This document shows, piece after piece, positions 52,084 to 62,640 of a stretch of 64,000 nucleotides of DNA. The DNA comes from a virus. The position numbers and the translations under genes are program-made. The notes under the pieces were generated by a model. The model worked only from the letters and a program-made list of their open reading frames with translations. It had not been told where the DNA came from and searched no databases. The stretch covers positions 1-64,000 of IMG/VR virus record IMGVR_UViG_3300009183_006007, one strand, 5' to 3'. The stretch's first letter is position 1. Every line of letters starts with the position of its first letter.

Positions 52084-53005
52084 AATATTTTAATGTTTTT
52101 TTAATTCCATCTTCTATACAGAATTTGTATTCTATTTTACTTTCAGATACTCTATAGTACACCCCTTTTGGTTTATCATTCAAGACTTTTATCTCTGGGT
52201 TGTATCCATATATATTTGAAGCAATTTTAGCTAACTCTGAAAAGGATGTTGCTATTGAAGTTCCTATGTTTAATGATCTACCATCATTTATAGTGTACAT
52301 TGTATTATTAACATACTCAACAATATCATCAATATAAACAAAGTCTCTAATAGAATCACTCCATATTACCAAAGGATCTTCTTTATCTACTATTCTTTTT
52401 ATTATAGCTGGGAAAGGATATGCTGTATTTTGGTCTTCACCATATCCTGAAAATGGCCTATAACTAATAACATTTAGACCAGTATTTTGATGAGCTATTT
52501 TACAAAGATACTCACCTGTCATTTTAGCCCAACCATATGTTAAATCAGGCAATCCTATATTGTTATCATAATCCAATAATGATTCATTTAATTTAATCTT
52601 CTCATCATTATCCATTTGATGTTTAACTGGATAAACAGCGCTTGATGAAAAGAAAACCAATCTATCTACTTTTTTATCAGAACACCATTTTATAACATGT
52701 GAGTCTATAATTAAATCAGTTGCTACATCGAGAGGACTTTCTTCAATTTTTGTTCTACCACCAACAATAGCTGCTAAGTGAATAACAATATCGTATTTAG
52801 TCTCATCTACATTCAAGAATTCAATTATATCTTTTTCAATAAATTTAAAATCACATTTAAGTCTATCTTGCCATTGGTCTGGATATAAAGAACTTTCAGA
52901 TGACATATTATCAACTCCTATTATTATATACTTATCAGAGAAAAATTTACAAAAGTGTCGACCAACAAATCCACAACACCCAGTTATTAACATTTTTTTA
53001 TTCAT
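52055..53005 (-). CDS. NAD-dependent sugar epimerase/dehydratase
   Basis: 316-residue extended SDR protein. G-C-C-G-F-V-G-R-H near residue 9, S-S-S-A-V-Y near 119 and Y-G-W-A-K near 156 (catalytic Tyr and Lys). Closest in pattern to UDP-glucose 4-epimerase or GDP-fucose synthase types. Provides a nucleotide sugar for the operon. Confidence 0.8.
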   Translation of the reverse strand: MNKKMLITGCCGFVGRHFCKFFSDKYIIIGVDNMSSESSLYPDQWQDRLKCDFKFIEKDIIEFLNVDETKYDIVIHLAAIVGGRTKIEESPLDVATDLIIDSHVIKWCSDKKVDRLVFFSSSAVYPVKHQMDNDEKIKLNESLLDYDNNIGLPDLTYGWAKMTGEYLCKIAHQNTGLNVISYRPFSGYGEDQNTAYPFPAIIKRIVDKEDPLVIWSDSIRDFVYIDDIVEYVNNTMYTINDGRSLNIGTSIATSFSELAKIASNIYGYNPEIKVLNDKPKGVYYRVSESKIEYKFCIEDGIKKTLKYYDNTFDNQL

Positions 53006-53900
53006 ATATTTTTTTAAATTTTTTAATAAAATTCTGAGCTAGTTGAAAATAAGTACCTTGTTTTTTTAAGTAATCATATCCATCTTGTTGAACCTTTGTA
53101 AATAAATCTAGATTATTTTTGTATAAATTTATATAGTGTTGAACATCTTCAAATGTAGATACATATTTTACTATTCCATTTGTACATTCTTCCGCTGATT
53201 TATTATCACTTAGAACAATACATCCGTAAGCCATTCCCTCAAATACTCTTTCTACAACACAAGAATTTTCAATATTAGGATCACTATGAAAACCTAAACA
53301 AACTCTACTATTTAAGTAAGCTTTTACTTTTTCTTCTTCTGATAAAAATACATCAGATGAGTTGCTATAATATTTAAAGCAGTTATTTAGAGAAGATACC
53401 CAACTTGTTTTATATGGAGCACCAATAAAACAAGAATCATATGTTATATTCTTTTCTAATTTACCAATATCATCTGGATGAATAGAACTAGAAAAAACAA
53501 AGGGTATCCATTCTTTACAATTCATTGAAAATTTATAAGCATCAATATGTTGTTGTGATGATCTTGGTTCATTTCTATAATATTCACCGGTTATTAAATA
53601 TTTCTTAAATGGCATATTCTCTATCATTTTACTTTCAAAATTAAAATGCCAACATATAAAATATGCTTTGTCTAATTTTTTACCTATATCATAAACCACA
53701 TTAATATCACCCATTGTAATAAAATGATTTGATAACAGAAATATATTTTCATCACTGTTATATTGCTCAATATTATTCAAAGTAGTAAGTTCAATAAATT
53801 CATAACCATTTTGTTTAAAACCATTACAAAATTTAGTTGATGTATAATGATGACTACCAGGACAAGGAATTTCAGGAGTATTTAAATTTATTATTTTCAT
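52998..53900 (-). CDS. Glycosyltransferase, GT-B type (CgeB-like)
   Basis: 300 residues. C-terminal V-V-E-R-V-F-E-G-M-A-Y-G-C-I-V-L-S-D near residue 215 is the GT-B donor-binding region. Specificity unknown. Overlaps the epimerase start by 8 bp. Confidence 0.7.
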   Translation of the reverse strand: MKIINLNTPEIPCPGSHHYTSTKFCNGFKQNGYEFIELTTLNNIEQYNSDENIFLLSNHFITMGDINVVYDIGKKLDKAYFICWHFNFESKMIENMPFKKYLITGEYYRNEPRSSQQHIDAYKFSMNCKEWIPFVFSSSIHPDDIGKLEKNITYDSCFIGAPYKTSWVSSLNNCFKYYSNSSDVFLSEEEKVKAYLNSRVCLGFHSDPNIENSCVVERVFEGMAYGCIVLSDNKSAEECTNGIVKYVSTFEDVQHYINLYKNNLDLFTKVQQDGYDYLKKQGTYFQLAQNFIKKFKKIYE

Positions 53901-53902
53901 TT

Positions 53903-54532
53903 TTAAATATTTTTATTTATATAAAGAGCATCACCCCATTCAAATTCAGTCATTGATGTTTCAACTCTTTTGAATCCATAGTTTCCTAAATACTCATCTA
54001 TTTCATTTAATAAAGCACAATCTTTATAAAGTGTGTCTGTATTCACTTCAGTATAGATATATTTAAAGTTACTAATCGTATCACCAAACCCTTTTATAGC
54101 CAACAATTCAGCTCCTTGTATATCAATATTAACGAAATCATATTTAGAAGTATCTATATTATTCTCTTTGAATAAAGTGTCAACTCTTTTTGACATAACT
54201 TCTATTGTCTCAGTAACATAAATATGAGGATGATGTATTTTATGTTTATCCAATTCTAATATTGATGAGGATTGTCCATTATTTGTTACATTTAGACTGA
54301 AAACTTGATTATCTGAATCAGAAATAGCATAGTTAAAAACCATCTCAGAATAGGATCCATCATTTATAAAGTCTATATTTTTATACACATTGGGATTTGC
54401 TTCAATCCAAATTGTATTATTTAATCCTTGTGAGATATAATCCTCTCTTTCTTCCATTAAATGGGCACCAATATGGATTATACCTTTTGGTTTTCCATAT
54501 TTATTTACTATGTCATTAAATTTTATTAGCAT
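53903..54532 (-). CDS. FkbM-family methyltransferase
   Basis: 209 residues. I-H-I-G-A-H near residue 20, W-I-E-A-N-P near 42 and D-F-V-N-I-D-I-Q-G-A-E near 130 match FkbM. The third such gene in the window. Confidence 0.8.
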   Translation of the reverse strand: MLIKFNDIVNKYGKPKGIIHIGAHLMEEREDYISQGLNNTIWIEANPNVYKNIDFINDGSYSEMVFNYAISDSDNQVFSLNVTNNGQSSSILELDKHKIHHPHIYVTETIEVMSKRVDTLFKENNIDTSKYDFVNIDIQGAELLAIKGFGDTISNFKYIYTEVNTDTLYKDCALLNEIDEYLGNYGFKRVETSMTEFEWGDALYINKNI

Positions 54533-54535
54533 ATA

Positions 54536-55180
54536 TTATAATATTTTTCTTAAATCAAATTTTTTTGTATTAAAATTACTATTACTATGTAATCTATGTA
54601 ATACTAGTTCCGAAGGAACATTTATAAACTTTTTACCTTTTCTCATTAGTCTTAACCAGAAATCATAATCTTCAGGATCAATATCTCTCCACCCATTTAT
54701 ATCTAAGGCATCTTGTTTTTTAAATACGACACTACTATTAGCTATCTGATTAAGACCTTTCATTGAAAGATGTTCTATTTGAGTTGGATGAGTTGATAGA
54801 TTTGGTCTACCAATTATATTACCCTCCTCATTAATATAAGATATTAGTGTTCCAACAACATCATATTTATCAAAATATGGAATCTGACTTTCCAATTTAT
54901 TAGACAACCAAATATCATCATCATCTTGAATTGCTACCCAATCATACTTAGCCTCTTCAATCATTTTATTTAGTGTCTTGTATTTACCTTTATCATCACC
55001 AAAATCAAAAACTCTTATTCTCGGATCATTATACCTATAAACAATTCCTTTTGAACTATCTGTAGTTCCATTAAATCCAATTAATAATTCAAAATCTTTA
55101 AATGATTGGTTTAAAACAGATTCAATTGCTAGTGAAATATATTTCTCACCATTATAGGTCGCTAGTAGTATTGATATCAT
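54536..55180 (-). CDS. Glycosyltransferase family 2
   Basis: 214 residues. S-I-L-L-A-T-Y-N-G-E-K-Y at the start, V-L-N-Q-S-F-K-D-F-E near 23, and Q-D-D-D-D near 85 (D-x-D). W-R-D-I-D-P-E-D-Y-D-F-W-L-R near 159 matches the acceptor region. Confidence 0.85.
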   Translation of the reverse strand: MISILLATYNGEKYISLAIESVLNQSFKDFELLIGFNGTTDSSKGIVYRYNDPRIRVFDFGDDKGKYKTLNKMIEEAKYDWVAIQDDDDIWLSNKLESQIPYFDKYDVVGTLISYINEEGNIIGRPNLSTHPTQIEHLSMKGLNQIANSSVVFKKQDALDINGWRDIDPEDYDFWLRLMRKGKKFINVPSELVLHRLHSNSNFNTKKFDLRKIL

Positions 55181-55776
55181 TTACTTTTTATTTTTATCAT
55201 AGCTTCTTCCCAAATAGAAGAATTATTCCAATCTCCTTTTTCTTCTGGAAAACAAGTTATTATTTCATCACTCTCAAAATAAACACCAGGTCCAGCAACA
55301 ATATATTTTATATTTTCTTTATTGAATTTACTTTTGGTGATATTTTTAAATTTTTCTATATTTCCTATAGACCCTCTATATAATACAATTAAATCCGTCT
55401 CACTTTTTAATATATCAATAAATCGATTTATTCTTCTATTATATTTTTCCAGATTCATTTCAATGTAATCTTCCCAATTATCGTTAATTACTTTTTCACC
55501 AAACACACCAGTGCCTATATTTTCAAAATCGATTACTTCACTATTGGGATAATCATGTGGATACTCAAAACCATAGTGGTCTATAACTCTTGTTTTCGAA
55601 GAATTCAATCTTAAATTTTTATGAAAGTTAATGAAGTCCTCAGATATACAATCTACTATTCTACTCAAATCACTAACCATCCAATCAAATGGTAGTGATT
55701 TTGTTCTTAAATTCATATTTTTTAGTGCGGAAGATGTTGAACAGTCATTTCCTAATGTTATATAATTATAATCCAT
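55177..55776 (-). CDS. DUF1796-type papain-like protein
   Basis: 199 residues. Start L-G-N-D-C-S-T-S-S-A-L and P-F-D-W near 29 are the signature of DUF1796, predicted to be a papain-like cysteine peptidase fold often found with glycan genes. Activity unproven. Confidence 0.7.
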   Translation of the reverse strand: MDYNYITLGNDCSTSSALKNMNLRTKSLPFDWMVSDLSRIVDCISEDFINFHKNLRLNSSKTRVIDHYGFEYPHDYPNSEVIDFENIGTGVFGEKVINDNWEDYIEMNLEKYNRRINRFIDILKSETDLIVLYRGSIGNIEKFKNITKSKFNKENIKYIVAGPGVYFESDEIITCFPEEKGDWNNSSIWEEAMIKIKSK

Positions 55777-55777
55777 A

Positions 55778-56467
55778 TTATTCTTCTAATCTTATTTCTG
55801 AGTGATTTTTATCCAACGCTAATAGTCTTCTACCAAATGGACAATCAATCCACCATTCAATACAACAATAAGACGGATCTAAAATTTTAGTTGGTTTATT
55901 ATCAATCATATATCTATTTAAATGACTTTCATCATGCCAAATAGCAATTAAATCCTTTGAGTAGTCTATGTCAATATTATTTGATATATGACTAGCCATT
56001 TTTAAGTATTCATTAGAAGTTCCTCCATTAAATCCACCAGCAAAATATTGCATTTCTTCGTGGTCATAAACACAAGCTAGTGATAAAGGATTAGTTTCTG
56101 GTGTTCCTCTTCTGTCGTAATAACCAGGATGTTGTGTAGCAACTCTTTCACTTAAGATTTCATTTCCGACATACCCTACAAATCTCATATCAGCATCACA
56201 ATAATATAAATAATCCATTTCTGATAATTTATCTGAACTCTCGGTAAATATCTTATATCTACCTAAAGTCATCCAAGGCCATTCTTTATGATTGACATCT
56301 ATTTTAACAATATTTCTACTTGATTGTATATCAATATCTTTATTTGTAAAAATAAAATATGTAACTTCACAATCCTTTAAGAAGAATTCATCAGCACTTG
56401 ATATAAGTGGTTGTAGAAATCGAGTATATTTATTTGTTGCTATTACTAGCAGTCCTACTTTTTTCAT
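55778..56467 (-). CDS. Glycosyltransferase family 6 (ABO blood-group type)
   Basis: 229 residues. Start V-G-L-L-V-I-A-T-N-K-Y; W-P-W-M-T-L-G-R-Y near 63; D-A-D metal motif at 91-93; A-G-G-F-N-G-G near 139; W-H-D-E-S-H-L-N near 183. These are hallmarks of GT6, which adds Gal or GalNAc alpha-1,3 to fucosylated galactose. Many bacterial GT6 enzymes have N-x-N; here the D-x-D of the mammalian and cyanophage type is kept. Confidence 0.85.
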   Translation of the reverse strand: MKKVGLLVIATNKYTRFLQPLISSADEFFLKDCEVTYFIFTNKDIDIQSSRNIVKIDVNHKEWPWMTLGRYKIFTESSDKLSEMDYLYYCDADMRFVGYVGNEILSERVATQHPGYYDRRGTPETNPLSLACVYDHEEMQYFAGGFNGGTSNEYLKMASHISNNIDIDYSKDLIAIWHDESHLNRYMIDNKPTKILDPSYCCIEWWIDCPFGRRLLALDKNHSEIRLEE

Positions 56468-57387
56468 TTAAAAACTTTATTACATTTTATACAAAATACA
56501 GACTTTTGTTTTACAATTACAGAATCTATAACTTTTGTTTTAATAGTTATAGATAATTCACCACCACATTTACAAATCTGAACTTGTGGTACATGTTCTA
56601 ATATCTTATCAATAGTTTTGGTGGCTTCTTTAGTTTTGATGGCTTCTTCATCAGATAAAATTTTATCAATAAACTCTTTACTTAATCCTAAATTAGAAAG
56701 CATATTTTTATCACTCTCTAATGCTATCTTAATATCTTCTATTTTTCTTGATTTTGTTGTTATTTGCTCACTATGTATTCTATAAAATAATAAAAAATCT
56801 TCACATATATAAAATTTAAATTTACCAGAAGTTCTTTTCCATAATTCCCAATCTTCTTTAGGTATTTCACTTGGAATATATTTGTTCTTATTAATGAAAT
56901 TCCTACTATAACAAACAGATGGATGTCCAATTATATTATCAAATTCTAACTTTTCTGAAATGTTTTCACCGTTATATTTAAATTCATCTTGACCCCCCCA
57001 TCCATTAAATTTAATATCACCAATATATTTAAAATTAGAACTAACTATATCATATCCCTCTTTAATTTTAACTAATTGTATATCAAACCTATTTAAATCA
57101 TAACAATCATCTAAGTTAATATTGAATACGCAATCTATATCATCTTCGATACATTTATCAAATAAATAATTCATAGCTTCTGCATGATTTTCTAAATTCT
57201 CTGAGAAAAATTTATAATTACTCCCAAAGTGATTTGAGAAGTTAAAATCATCACCACCATAATTCAAATCATATACAAAATAGTCTTTGTAAGTTTGATT
57301 AACTATCGATTGAATACACTCTTCAATCCATTCGGACTTATAGATTTTATTTATATTTTTATGATATAGTATTACAGCGGATTTCAT
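56464..57387 (-). CDS. Glycosyltransferase family 2 with C-terminal zinc ribbon
   Basis: 307 residues. A GT2 domain covers about 1-215 (I-V-N-Q-T-Y near 29, N-I-N-L-D-D near 90), then a helical linker and a C-K-C ... C-I-K-C zinc ribbon in the last 40 residues, an unusual addition for GT2. Overlaps the GT6 start by 4 bp. Confidence 0.75.
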   Translation of the reverse strand: MKSAVILYHKNINKIYKSEWIEECIQSIVNQTYKDYFVYDLNYGGDDFNFSNHFGSNYKFFSENLENHAEAMNYLFDKCIEDDIDCVFNINLDDCYDLNRFDIQLVKIKEGYDIVSSNFKYIGDIKFNGWGGQDEFKYNGENISEKLEFDNIIGHPSVCYSRNFINKNKYIPSEIPKEDWELWKRTSGKFKFYICEDFLLFYRIHSEQITTKSRKIEDIKIALESDKNMLSNLGLSKEFIDKILSDEEAIKTKEATKTIDKILEHVPQVQICKCGGELSITIKTKVIDSVIVKQKSVFCIKCNKVFK

Positions 57388-58115
57388 TGTTTTACACTAA
57401 ATTTTGGTTTTGCAAAAATCTCATCAGCGACAGATTTTTGTAGTGTTGGATCAACAAAGTGATCGTTTTGTTGATGTATTCTATAATAGTAGACCGGATC
57501 AGGATTAAACTTAACTCTTTCAAATCCAGCAATCTCCATTAGTGGTGTCATTATAGCAACATCGTAAGTTATTGTATAGAAATTACCATCTTTATCTTTA
57601 TAACAAGATAACTCAGGATCTTGATTCATTAATTCCTTATAGAGTTTGTATTTGAATGTTCTTATATGAGAGGCCCAATATCCACCAGTTCTTAATTTCT
57701 CAAAGCTTTCTTTTGTGTATGCAATGCAGTGACCAGGTTGACCATTTGGTAAAATATACTGACCATAAGTTAAAAGAGTCTCATCTTGATAAAGATTGTT
57801 AATTATATCTACTGCATCTTTTCTAATTAGAAAATCATCACCATCTAACAAACAGATGATATCTTCATCTTCTAAATTAGATTCAACTATTCCAAAGTGA
57901 ATATTAGGAAGAGCTGTTATTCTTTTTTCATTTCTTCTAATAATAAATCTATCATCTTTCGGTATTCTACTTATAGTACCATCATTTGACTCATCATCAC
58001 AAAAGATTGCAATCCAGTTTTTATTATCTTGTTTAAGAAGTGTATCAGCACATTGTGATATAAAATCTTTAACATTTCTAAATGGAATTATAAATACGAA
58101 TCTATTGTTTTTCAT
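57384..58115 (-). CDS. Glycosyltransferase family 2
   Basis: 243 residues. I-I-P-F-R-N-V-K-D-F near residue 9, D-D-E-S-N-D-G-T near 40 and L-L-D-G-D-D near 89. Donor unknown. Follows the Fcl-Gmd gene by 7 bp. Confidence 0.85.
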   Translation of the reverse strand: MKNNRFVFIIPFRNVKDFISQCADTLLKQDNKNWIAIFCDDESNDGTISRIPKDDRFIIRRNEKRITALPNIHFGIVESNLEDEDIICLLDGDDFLIRKDAVDIINNLYQDETLLTYGQYILPNGQPGHCIAYTKESFEKLRTGGYWASHIRTFKYKLYKELMNQDPELSCYKDKDGNFYTITYDVAIMTPLMEIAGFERVKFNPDPVYYYRIHQQNDHFVDPTLQKSVADEIFAKPKFSVKQ

Positions 58116-58122
58116 TGGTTTT

Positions 58123-60105
58123 TTATATATTTTTTATATCACTCTCCATCATGATTTTTACCAATTCATTAAACTTAACTTTTGGTTTCCATCCTAATTC
58201 CTTTCTGGCTTTAGAAGAGTCTCCTAAAAGAATATCTACTTCTGCTGGTCGATAATATCTACTATCAATCTCTACAAGTACTATTCCTTCTTTAGTAATA
58301 CCTTTCTCTGACTCTCCTTCACCAACCCAGATAATATCCCATCCACATTCTTTTCCAGCTAATTCTATAAACTCTTTAATTGAATGTGTTTCATTTGTTG
58401 AAAGAACATAATCATCTGGTTTGTCTTGTTGCATCATTAACCACATACCATAAACATAATCTTTAGCATATCCCCAATCTCTTTTAGAATAAAGATTTCC
58501 TAATTTAAGAGTTTCAAAATTGGTATACTCTGCATCAAGATTAAGTTTTATTTTAGAAAAGGCTTTTGTTATTTTACGAGTAACAAATGTCTCACCTCTT
58601 CTTTCACCTTCGTGGTTAAAAAGTATTCCGTTACAAACAAACATATTATAAGATTCTCTATAATTCTTTGATATCCAAAGACCATACATCTTAGCACAAC
58701 CATAAGGACTTCTAGGGTGCATTTTAGACTCTTCAGTATATCCCGTTTCAGGCATGTTTTCAGCGATACCTCCATATAACTCTGAGGTAGAAGCTTGATA
58801 AACTTTACAACTTGGACAATGATTTTTAACAGCCTCTAAAATAACTAAAGTTCCTAATCCATCAACTTGACCAGTATAATATGGAATTTCAAAGGAAACT
58901 CTTACATGTGATTGAGCTGCTAAATTATAAATTTCATCAGGTTGTATTTCATTTATAATATTTGAAATAACTAATGGGTCGGTAAGATCACCATAGTGTA
59001 GTTTTAATTTATCAAAAATGTGGTCTATTCTATCAGTATTAAAAGTTGATGTTCTTCTTATGATACCGTGTACTTCATAACCCTTATCTAAGAGTAATTC
59101 AGCTAAATGACTACCGTCCATTCCTGTAATACCTGTAATCAAAGCTATTTTTTTACTTAAATTCATTTTTTCATTTGATTTTTTCAAATTAACATAATCA
59201 TTATATGTCTTTTCTATTCCATCTTTCAAAGATGTTTTATATTCCCAGCCAAGACCTTTCAACTTAGAAACATCTAAAAGTTTTCTTGGTGTACCATCTG
59301 GCATTTCAGTATTGAAGTAAATATCTCCTTCAAAGCCAACTATATTTTTAATACCAACTGCAAGTTCAGCAATTGTAACATCTTGACCAGTTCCAATATT
59401 TACTATTTCAGAGTCATTATAATTTAACATAAGGTGATGACAAGCATCAGCCAAGTCATCAACGTAAAGAAACTCTCTTTTAGGTGTTCCTGTTCCCCAG
59501 ATTTCAACCTTGTCTTTTCCTTCTAACTTAGCTTCGTGAAATTTACGAATCATTGCTGGTAAAACATGAGAGTTATTCAAATCATAATTATCATTTGGAC
59601 CATAAAGATTTGTAGGCATTACAGAGATAAAGTTAGTACCATATTGTTGATTAAATGATTGACACATTTTAATACCAGCAATCTTAGCAATAGCATAAGC
59701 ATCATTTGTTGGTTCTAATAAACCAGTTAATAAATATTCTTCTTTAATTGGTTGTTCTGAAAACTTAGGATAAATACAAGATGATCCTAAGAATAGTAAT
59801 TTTTTAACATTGTAATCTTTTGAGCTTTTGATAATATTTGATTGAATCATAAGATTTTCATAAATAAAATCTCCTTTCATTTCGTTGTTGGCTTTTATAC
59901 CACCTACTTTAGCGGCACAAAGAAAAACATATTCAGGTTTTTCAGATGAAAAAAATGATTGAACGTCTGTCTGATTTAATAGATTTAATTCTTTTCTAGA
60001 TGTTGTTATAATATTTTTATAACCTAACTCTTTAAGTTTTCTAACTATTGATGATCCAACCATACCGTTATGACCAGCAACATATATTTTCGATTCTAAA
60101 TTCAT
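58123..60105 (-). CDS. fcl-gmd: Fused GDP-L-fucose synthase and GDP-mannose 4,6-dehydratase
   Basis: A single 660-residue frame. Residues 1-313 are GDP-L-fucose synthase (G-H-N-G-M-V-G-S near 11, Y137-x3-K141, T-N-L-Y-G-P near 165). Residues 314-660 are GDP-mannose dehydratase (G-I-T-G-M-D-G-S near 325, A-A-Q-S-H-V near 398, Y-G-C-A-K near 470, N-H-E-G-E-R-R near 500). Together they turn GDP-mannose into GDP-fucose. Normally two genes, usually gmd first. M314 could be an internal start. Confidence 0.92.
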   Translation of the reverse strand: MNLESKIYVAGHNGMVGSSIVRKLKELGYKNIITTSRKELNLLNQTDVQSFFSSEKPEYVFLCAAKVGGIKANNEMKGDFIYENLMIQSNIIKSSKDYNVKKLLFLGSSCIYPKFSEQPIKEEYLLTGLLEPTNDAYAIAKIAGIKMCQSFNQQYGTNFISVMPTNLYGPNDNYDLNNSHVLPAMIRKFHEAKLEGKDKVEIWGTGTPKREFLYVDDLADACHHLMLNYNDSEIVNIGTGQDVTIAELAVGIKNIVGFEGDIYFNTEMPDGTPRKLLDVSKLKGLGWEYKTSLKDGIEKTYNDYVNLKKSNEKMNLSKKIALITGITGMDGSHLAELLLDKGYEVHGIIRRTSTFNTDRIDHIFDKLKLHYGDLTDPLVISNIINEIQPDEIYNLAAQSHVRVSFEIPYYTGQVDGLGTLVILEAVKNHCPSCKVYQASTSELYGGIAENMPETGYTEESKMHPRSPYGCAKMYGLWISKNYRESYNMFVCNGILFNHEGERRGETFVTRKITKAFSKIKLNLDAEYTNFETLKLGNLYSKRDWGYAKDYVYGMWLMMQQDKPDDYVLSTNETHSIKEFIELAGKECGWDIIWVGEGESEKGITKEGIVLVEIDSRYYRPAEVDILLGDSSKARKELGWKPKVKFNELVKIMMESDIKNI

Positions 60106-60119
60106 ATTTATTATATAAA

Positions 60120-60152
60120 AAAAAAGAGAGAAGTTAACCTTCTCTCTTTTTT
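60120..60152 (-). terminator. Terminator between clpC and the glycan operon
   Basis: 14 bp arms (AAAAAAGAGAGAAG / CTTCTCTCTTTTTT) around TTAAC. On the minus strand it follows the ClpC-like gene and precedes the Fcl-Gmd gene by 14 bp. Confidence 0.85.
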
Positions 60153-60154
60153 AA

Positions 60155-62284
60155 TTACTCAGAATCTTTCTTTTTTCTTGTAGCTTTCTTCTTTGGTGGA
60201 GAAGTAATTACAACAAACATATTATCATCTTCTTTGTTATAATCCAATAATAATTTAGAATTTTTCTCAGGATTCTGTTGAATGATTTCCTCTGTTAGAA
60301 CATCTTCAACATATTTCTGAATAGCTCTCTTCAAAGGTCTTGCTCCATATTCTGGATCAAACCCTTGAGTAGCGATATATTCAGATGCTCCTTCTGTGAT
60401 TTCTAATTCAAATTCCATCTTTTTAACTCTTTCTACCAAGCCACCCAACTCAATATCAATGATTTTGTTGATATCTTCTTTGTTTAAAGAGTTAAACATT
60501 ACAACATCATCAATACGATTTAAGAACTCAGGTGCAAATTTCTTCTTCAATTCTTTTTCAATTACTGAATTAGTTTCTTCGGTTGATTTGCTTTCTTTAT
60601 TCTTAGTAGAGAATCCAACACCTGTTCCGAATTCTTTCAACTGACGTGAACCAGTATTAGAAGTCATAATGATAATTGTATTCTTAAAGTTTACTTTTCT
60701 ACCAAGTGAATCTGTTAACTGACCATCATCAAGTACTTGAAGTAACAAGTTGAATACTTCTGGATGAGCTTTCTCAATCTCATCTAAAAGAATTACTGAG
60801 TAAGGTTTACGTCTAACTTTTTCAGTTAACTGACCACCTTCATCGTGTCCAACATATCCTGGAGGAGCTCCAATCAAACGAGATACTGCGAATTTCTCCA
60901 TATATTCAGACATATCAATTCTAATTAAAGAATCTTCTGACTCGAATAAGTATCTAGCAAGAATCTTAGCCAATTGAGTTTTACCAACTCCTGTAGGTCC
61001 CAAGAACATAAATGAACCAATTGGTTTACTTGGATCTTTCAAACCAACACGACCTCTTTGAATAGCTTTTACAATCTTCTTAACAGCTTCATCTTGACCA
61101 ATAACTTTACCAATGATACTTTCTTGCATTTTGGCTAATTTACTAGTTTCGTTTAGAGATACTTTTTGAAGAGGAATGCCAGTCATCATCGAAACAACTT
61201 CAGCAACATTATCTTCTGTAACCGTTTGTTTGTTGTTAGAACATTCTTCTTCCCATTTCTTTCTCTCTTTTTCCAAAGACTCGTTAAGTTGTCTTTCAAC
61301 GTCTCTTAACTTAGCAGCTTCTTCATATTTCTGAGAACGAATAACTCCATTTTTCTTTTCTTTAATCTCAACTATCTTATTTTCAATATCAGTGATTTCT
61401 TTCGGAACAACGATATTAGAAATGTGAACACGAGATCCAGCTTCGTCTAAAGCATCAATAGCCTTGTCTGGTAAGAATCTATCAGCAACATATCTGTCAG
61501 TTAAGTCAACACAAGCCTTGATAGCTTCTTCTGTGTAAATCACATTATGGTGTGATTCATACTTATCTTTAATGTTGTTGATAATTTGGAATGTTTCATC
61601 TGGTGATGCAGGTTCAACAATAACTTTTTGAAAACGTCTTTCCAAAGCTCCATCCTTTTCAATATGCTTACGATATTCATCTAAAGTAGTAGCACCAATG
61701 ATTTGGATTTCTCCACGAGCTAAAGCCGGTTTGAACATATTAGAAGCATCTAAAGATCCTGAAGCACCACCTGCACCGATAATTGTATGAATTTCATCGA
61801 TGAAAAGTATCACATCTGGTTCTTTTTCAAGTTCAGCCATTAAAGCTTTAATTCTTTCTTCAAATTGACCACGATATTTAGTTCCAGCAACCATAGAAGC
61901 CAAATCCAACATAACGATTCTTTTATTAAAAAGAATTCTACTAACTTTTCTTTGAATGATTCTCAATGCTAATCCTTCAGCGATTGAAGATTTACCAACA
62001 CCAGGTTCACCAATTAAAATAGGGTTATTCTTTTTTCTACGAGATAGAATTTGAGATACTCTTTCGATTTCTTTTTCTCTACCTACGATAGGGTCAAGAC
62101 GACCTTCTTCCCCCATTTTGGTTAAGTCTCGACTATAAGTGTCTAAAACCGGAGTTTTAGATTTAGAATCAGACTTTTTAGAAGAACCAAAAGATGAATC
62201 ATCTTCATCATCTTCAATAGCGGATCTAATATCAGGTATTGTGTAATTTCCCTCTTCAATTTTTTTATTATCCATAGTATTCAT
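60155..62284 (-). CDS. clpC: ClpC-like AAA+ ATPase lacking the N-terminal Clp domain
   Basis: 709 residues. A disordered, charged N-terminus of about 50 residues replaces the usual 150-residue Clp-N repeat domain. Then AAA domain 1 (G-E-P-G-V-G-K-S near 95, D-E-I-H near 165), a middle UVR-type helix (Y-E-E-A-A-K-L-R near 348), and AAA domain 2 (G-P-T-G-V-G-K-T near 435, L-L-D-E-I-E-K near 508), as in ClpC. An unfoldase that may partner host ClpP or act alone. Loss of the N domain may change adaptor and substrate choice. Confidence 0.9.
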   Translation of the reverse strand: MNTMDNKKIEEGNYTIPDIRSAIEDDEDDSSFGSSKKSDSKSKTPVLDTYSRDLTKMGEEGRLDPIVGREKEIERVSQILSRRKKNNPILIGEPGVGKSSIAEGLALRIIQRKVSRILFNKRIVMLDLASMVAGTKYRGQFEERIKALMAELEKEPDVILFIDEIHTIIGAGGASGSLDASNMFKPALARGEIQIIGATTLDEYRKHIEKDGALERRFQKVIVEPASPDETFQIINNIKDKYESHHNVIYTEEAIKACVDLTDRYVADRFLPDKAIDALDEAGSRVHISNIVVPKEITDIENKIVEIKEKKNGVIRSQKYEEAAKLRDVERQLNESLEKERKKWEEECSNNKQTVTEDNVAEVVSMMTGIPLQKVSLNETSKLAKMQESIIGKVIGQDEAVKKIVKAIQRGRVGLKDPSKPIGSFMFLGPTGVGKTQLAKILARYLFESEDSLIRIDMSEYMEKFAVSRLIGAPPGYVGHDEGGQLTEKVRRKPYSVILLDEIEKAHPEVFNLLLQVLDDGQLTDSLGRKVNFKNTIIIMTSNTGSRQLKEFGTGVGFSTKNKESKSTEETNSVIEKELKKKFAPEFLNRIDDVVMFNSLNKEDINKIIDIELGGLVERVKKMEFELEITEGASEYIATQGFDPEYGARPLKRAIQKYVEDVLTEEIIQQNPEKNSKLLLDYNKEDDNMFVVITSPPKKKATRKKKDSE

Positions 62285-62295
62285 TATTTTATTAT

Positions 62296-62640
62296 TTAAT
62301 TTATATTATTTTTATTGTCATTGTTTAGTAAATCATCTATAATTTCATCACGTCTTTCAGAAATATTTGATGGGTTTAATAAATCACATCTTAAAGATAT
62401 ATTCATTCTGGATGAATTGCAATCAATAGATTTTATTTGAGTTCCTTTTCCATCGAATTCTTTTCCTATTAAATCGAATTTAGTTTTATTCTCATACATA
62501 TTAAAAAAGAAATCAGAATATGTTGGGTATTTCTTCAAATCGATTTCTATATTAATTGTTGCGTGTGCCATAACAGATAATTGAACAACACAATCTTTAA
62601 TAAAATAAATCTCATTTTCTATTTTTACCCAATCACTCAT
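62296..62640 (-). CDS. Hypothetical protein, 114 aa
   Basis: Unrecognised strand-rich protein between a PTH2-like gene (4 bp overlap) and the ClpC-like gene. Confidence 0.6.
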   Translation of the reverse strand: MSDWVKIENEIYFIKDCVVQLSVMAHATINIEIDLKKYPTYSDFFFNMYENKTKFDLIGKEFDGKGTQIKSIDCNSSRMNISLRCDLLNPSNISERRDEIIDDLLNNDNKNNIN

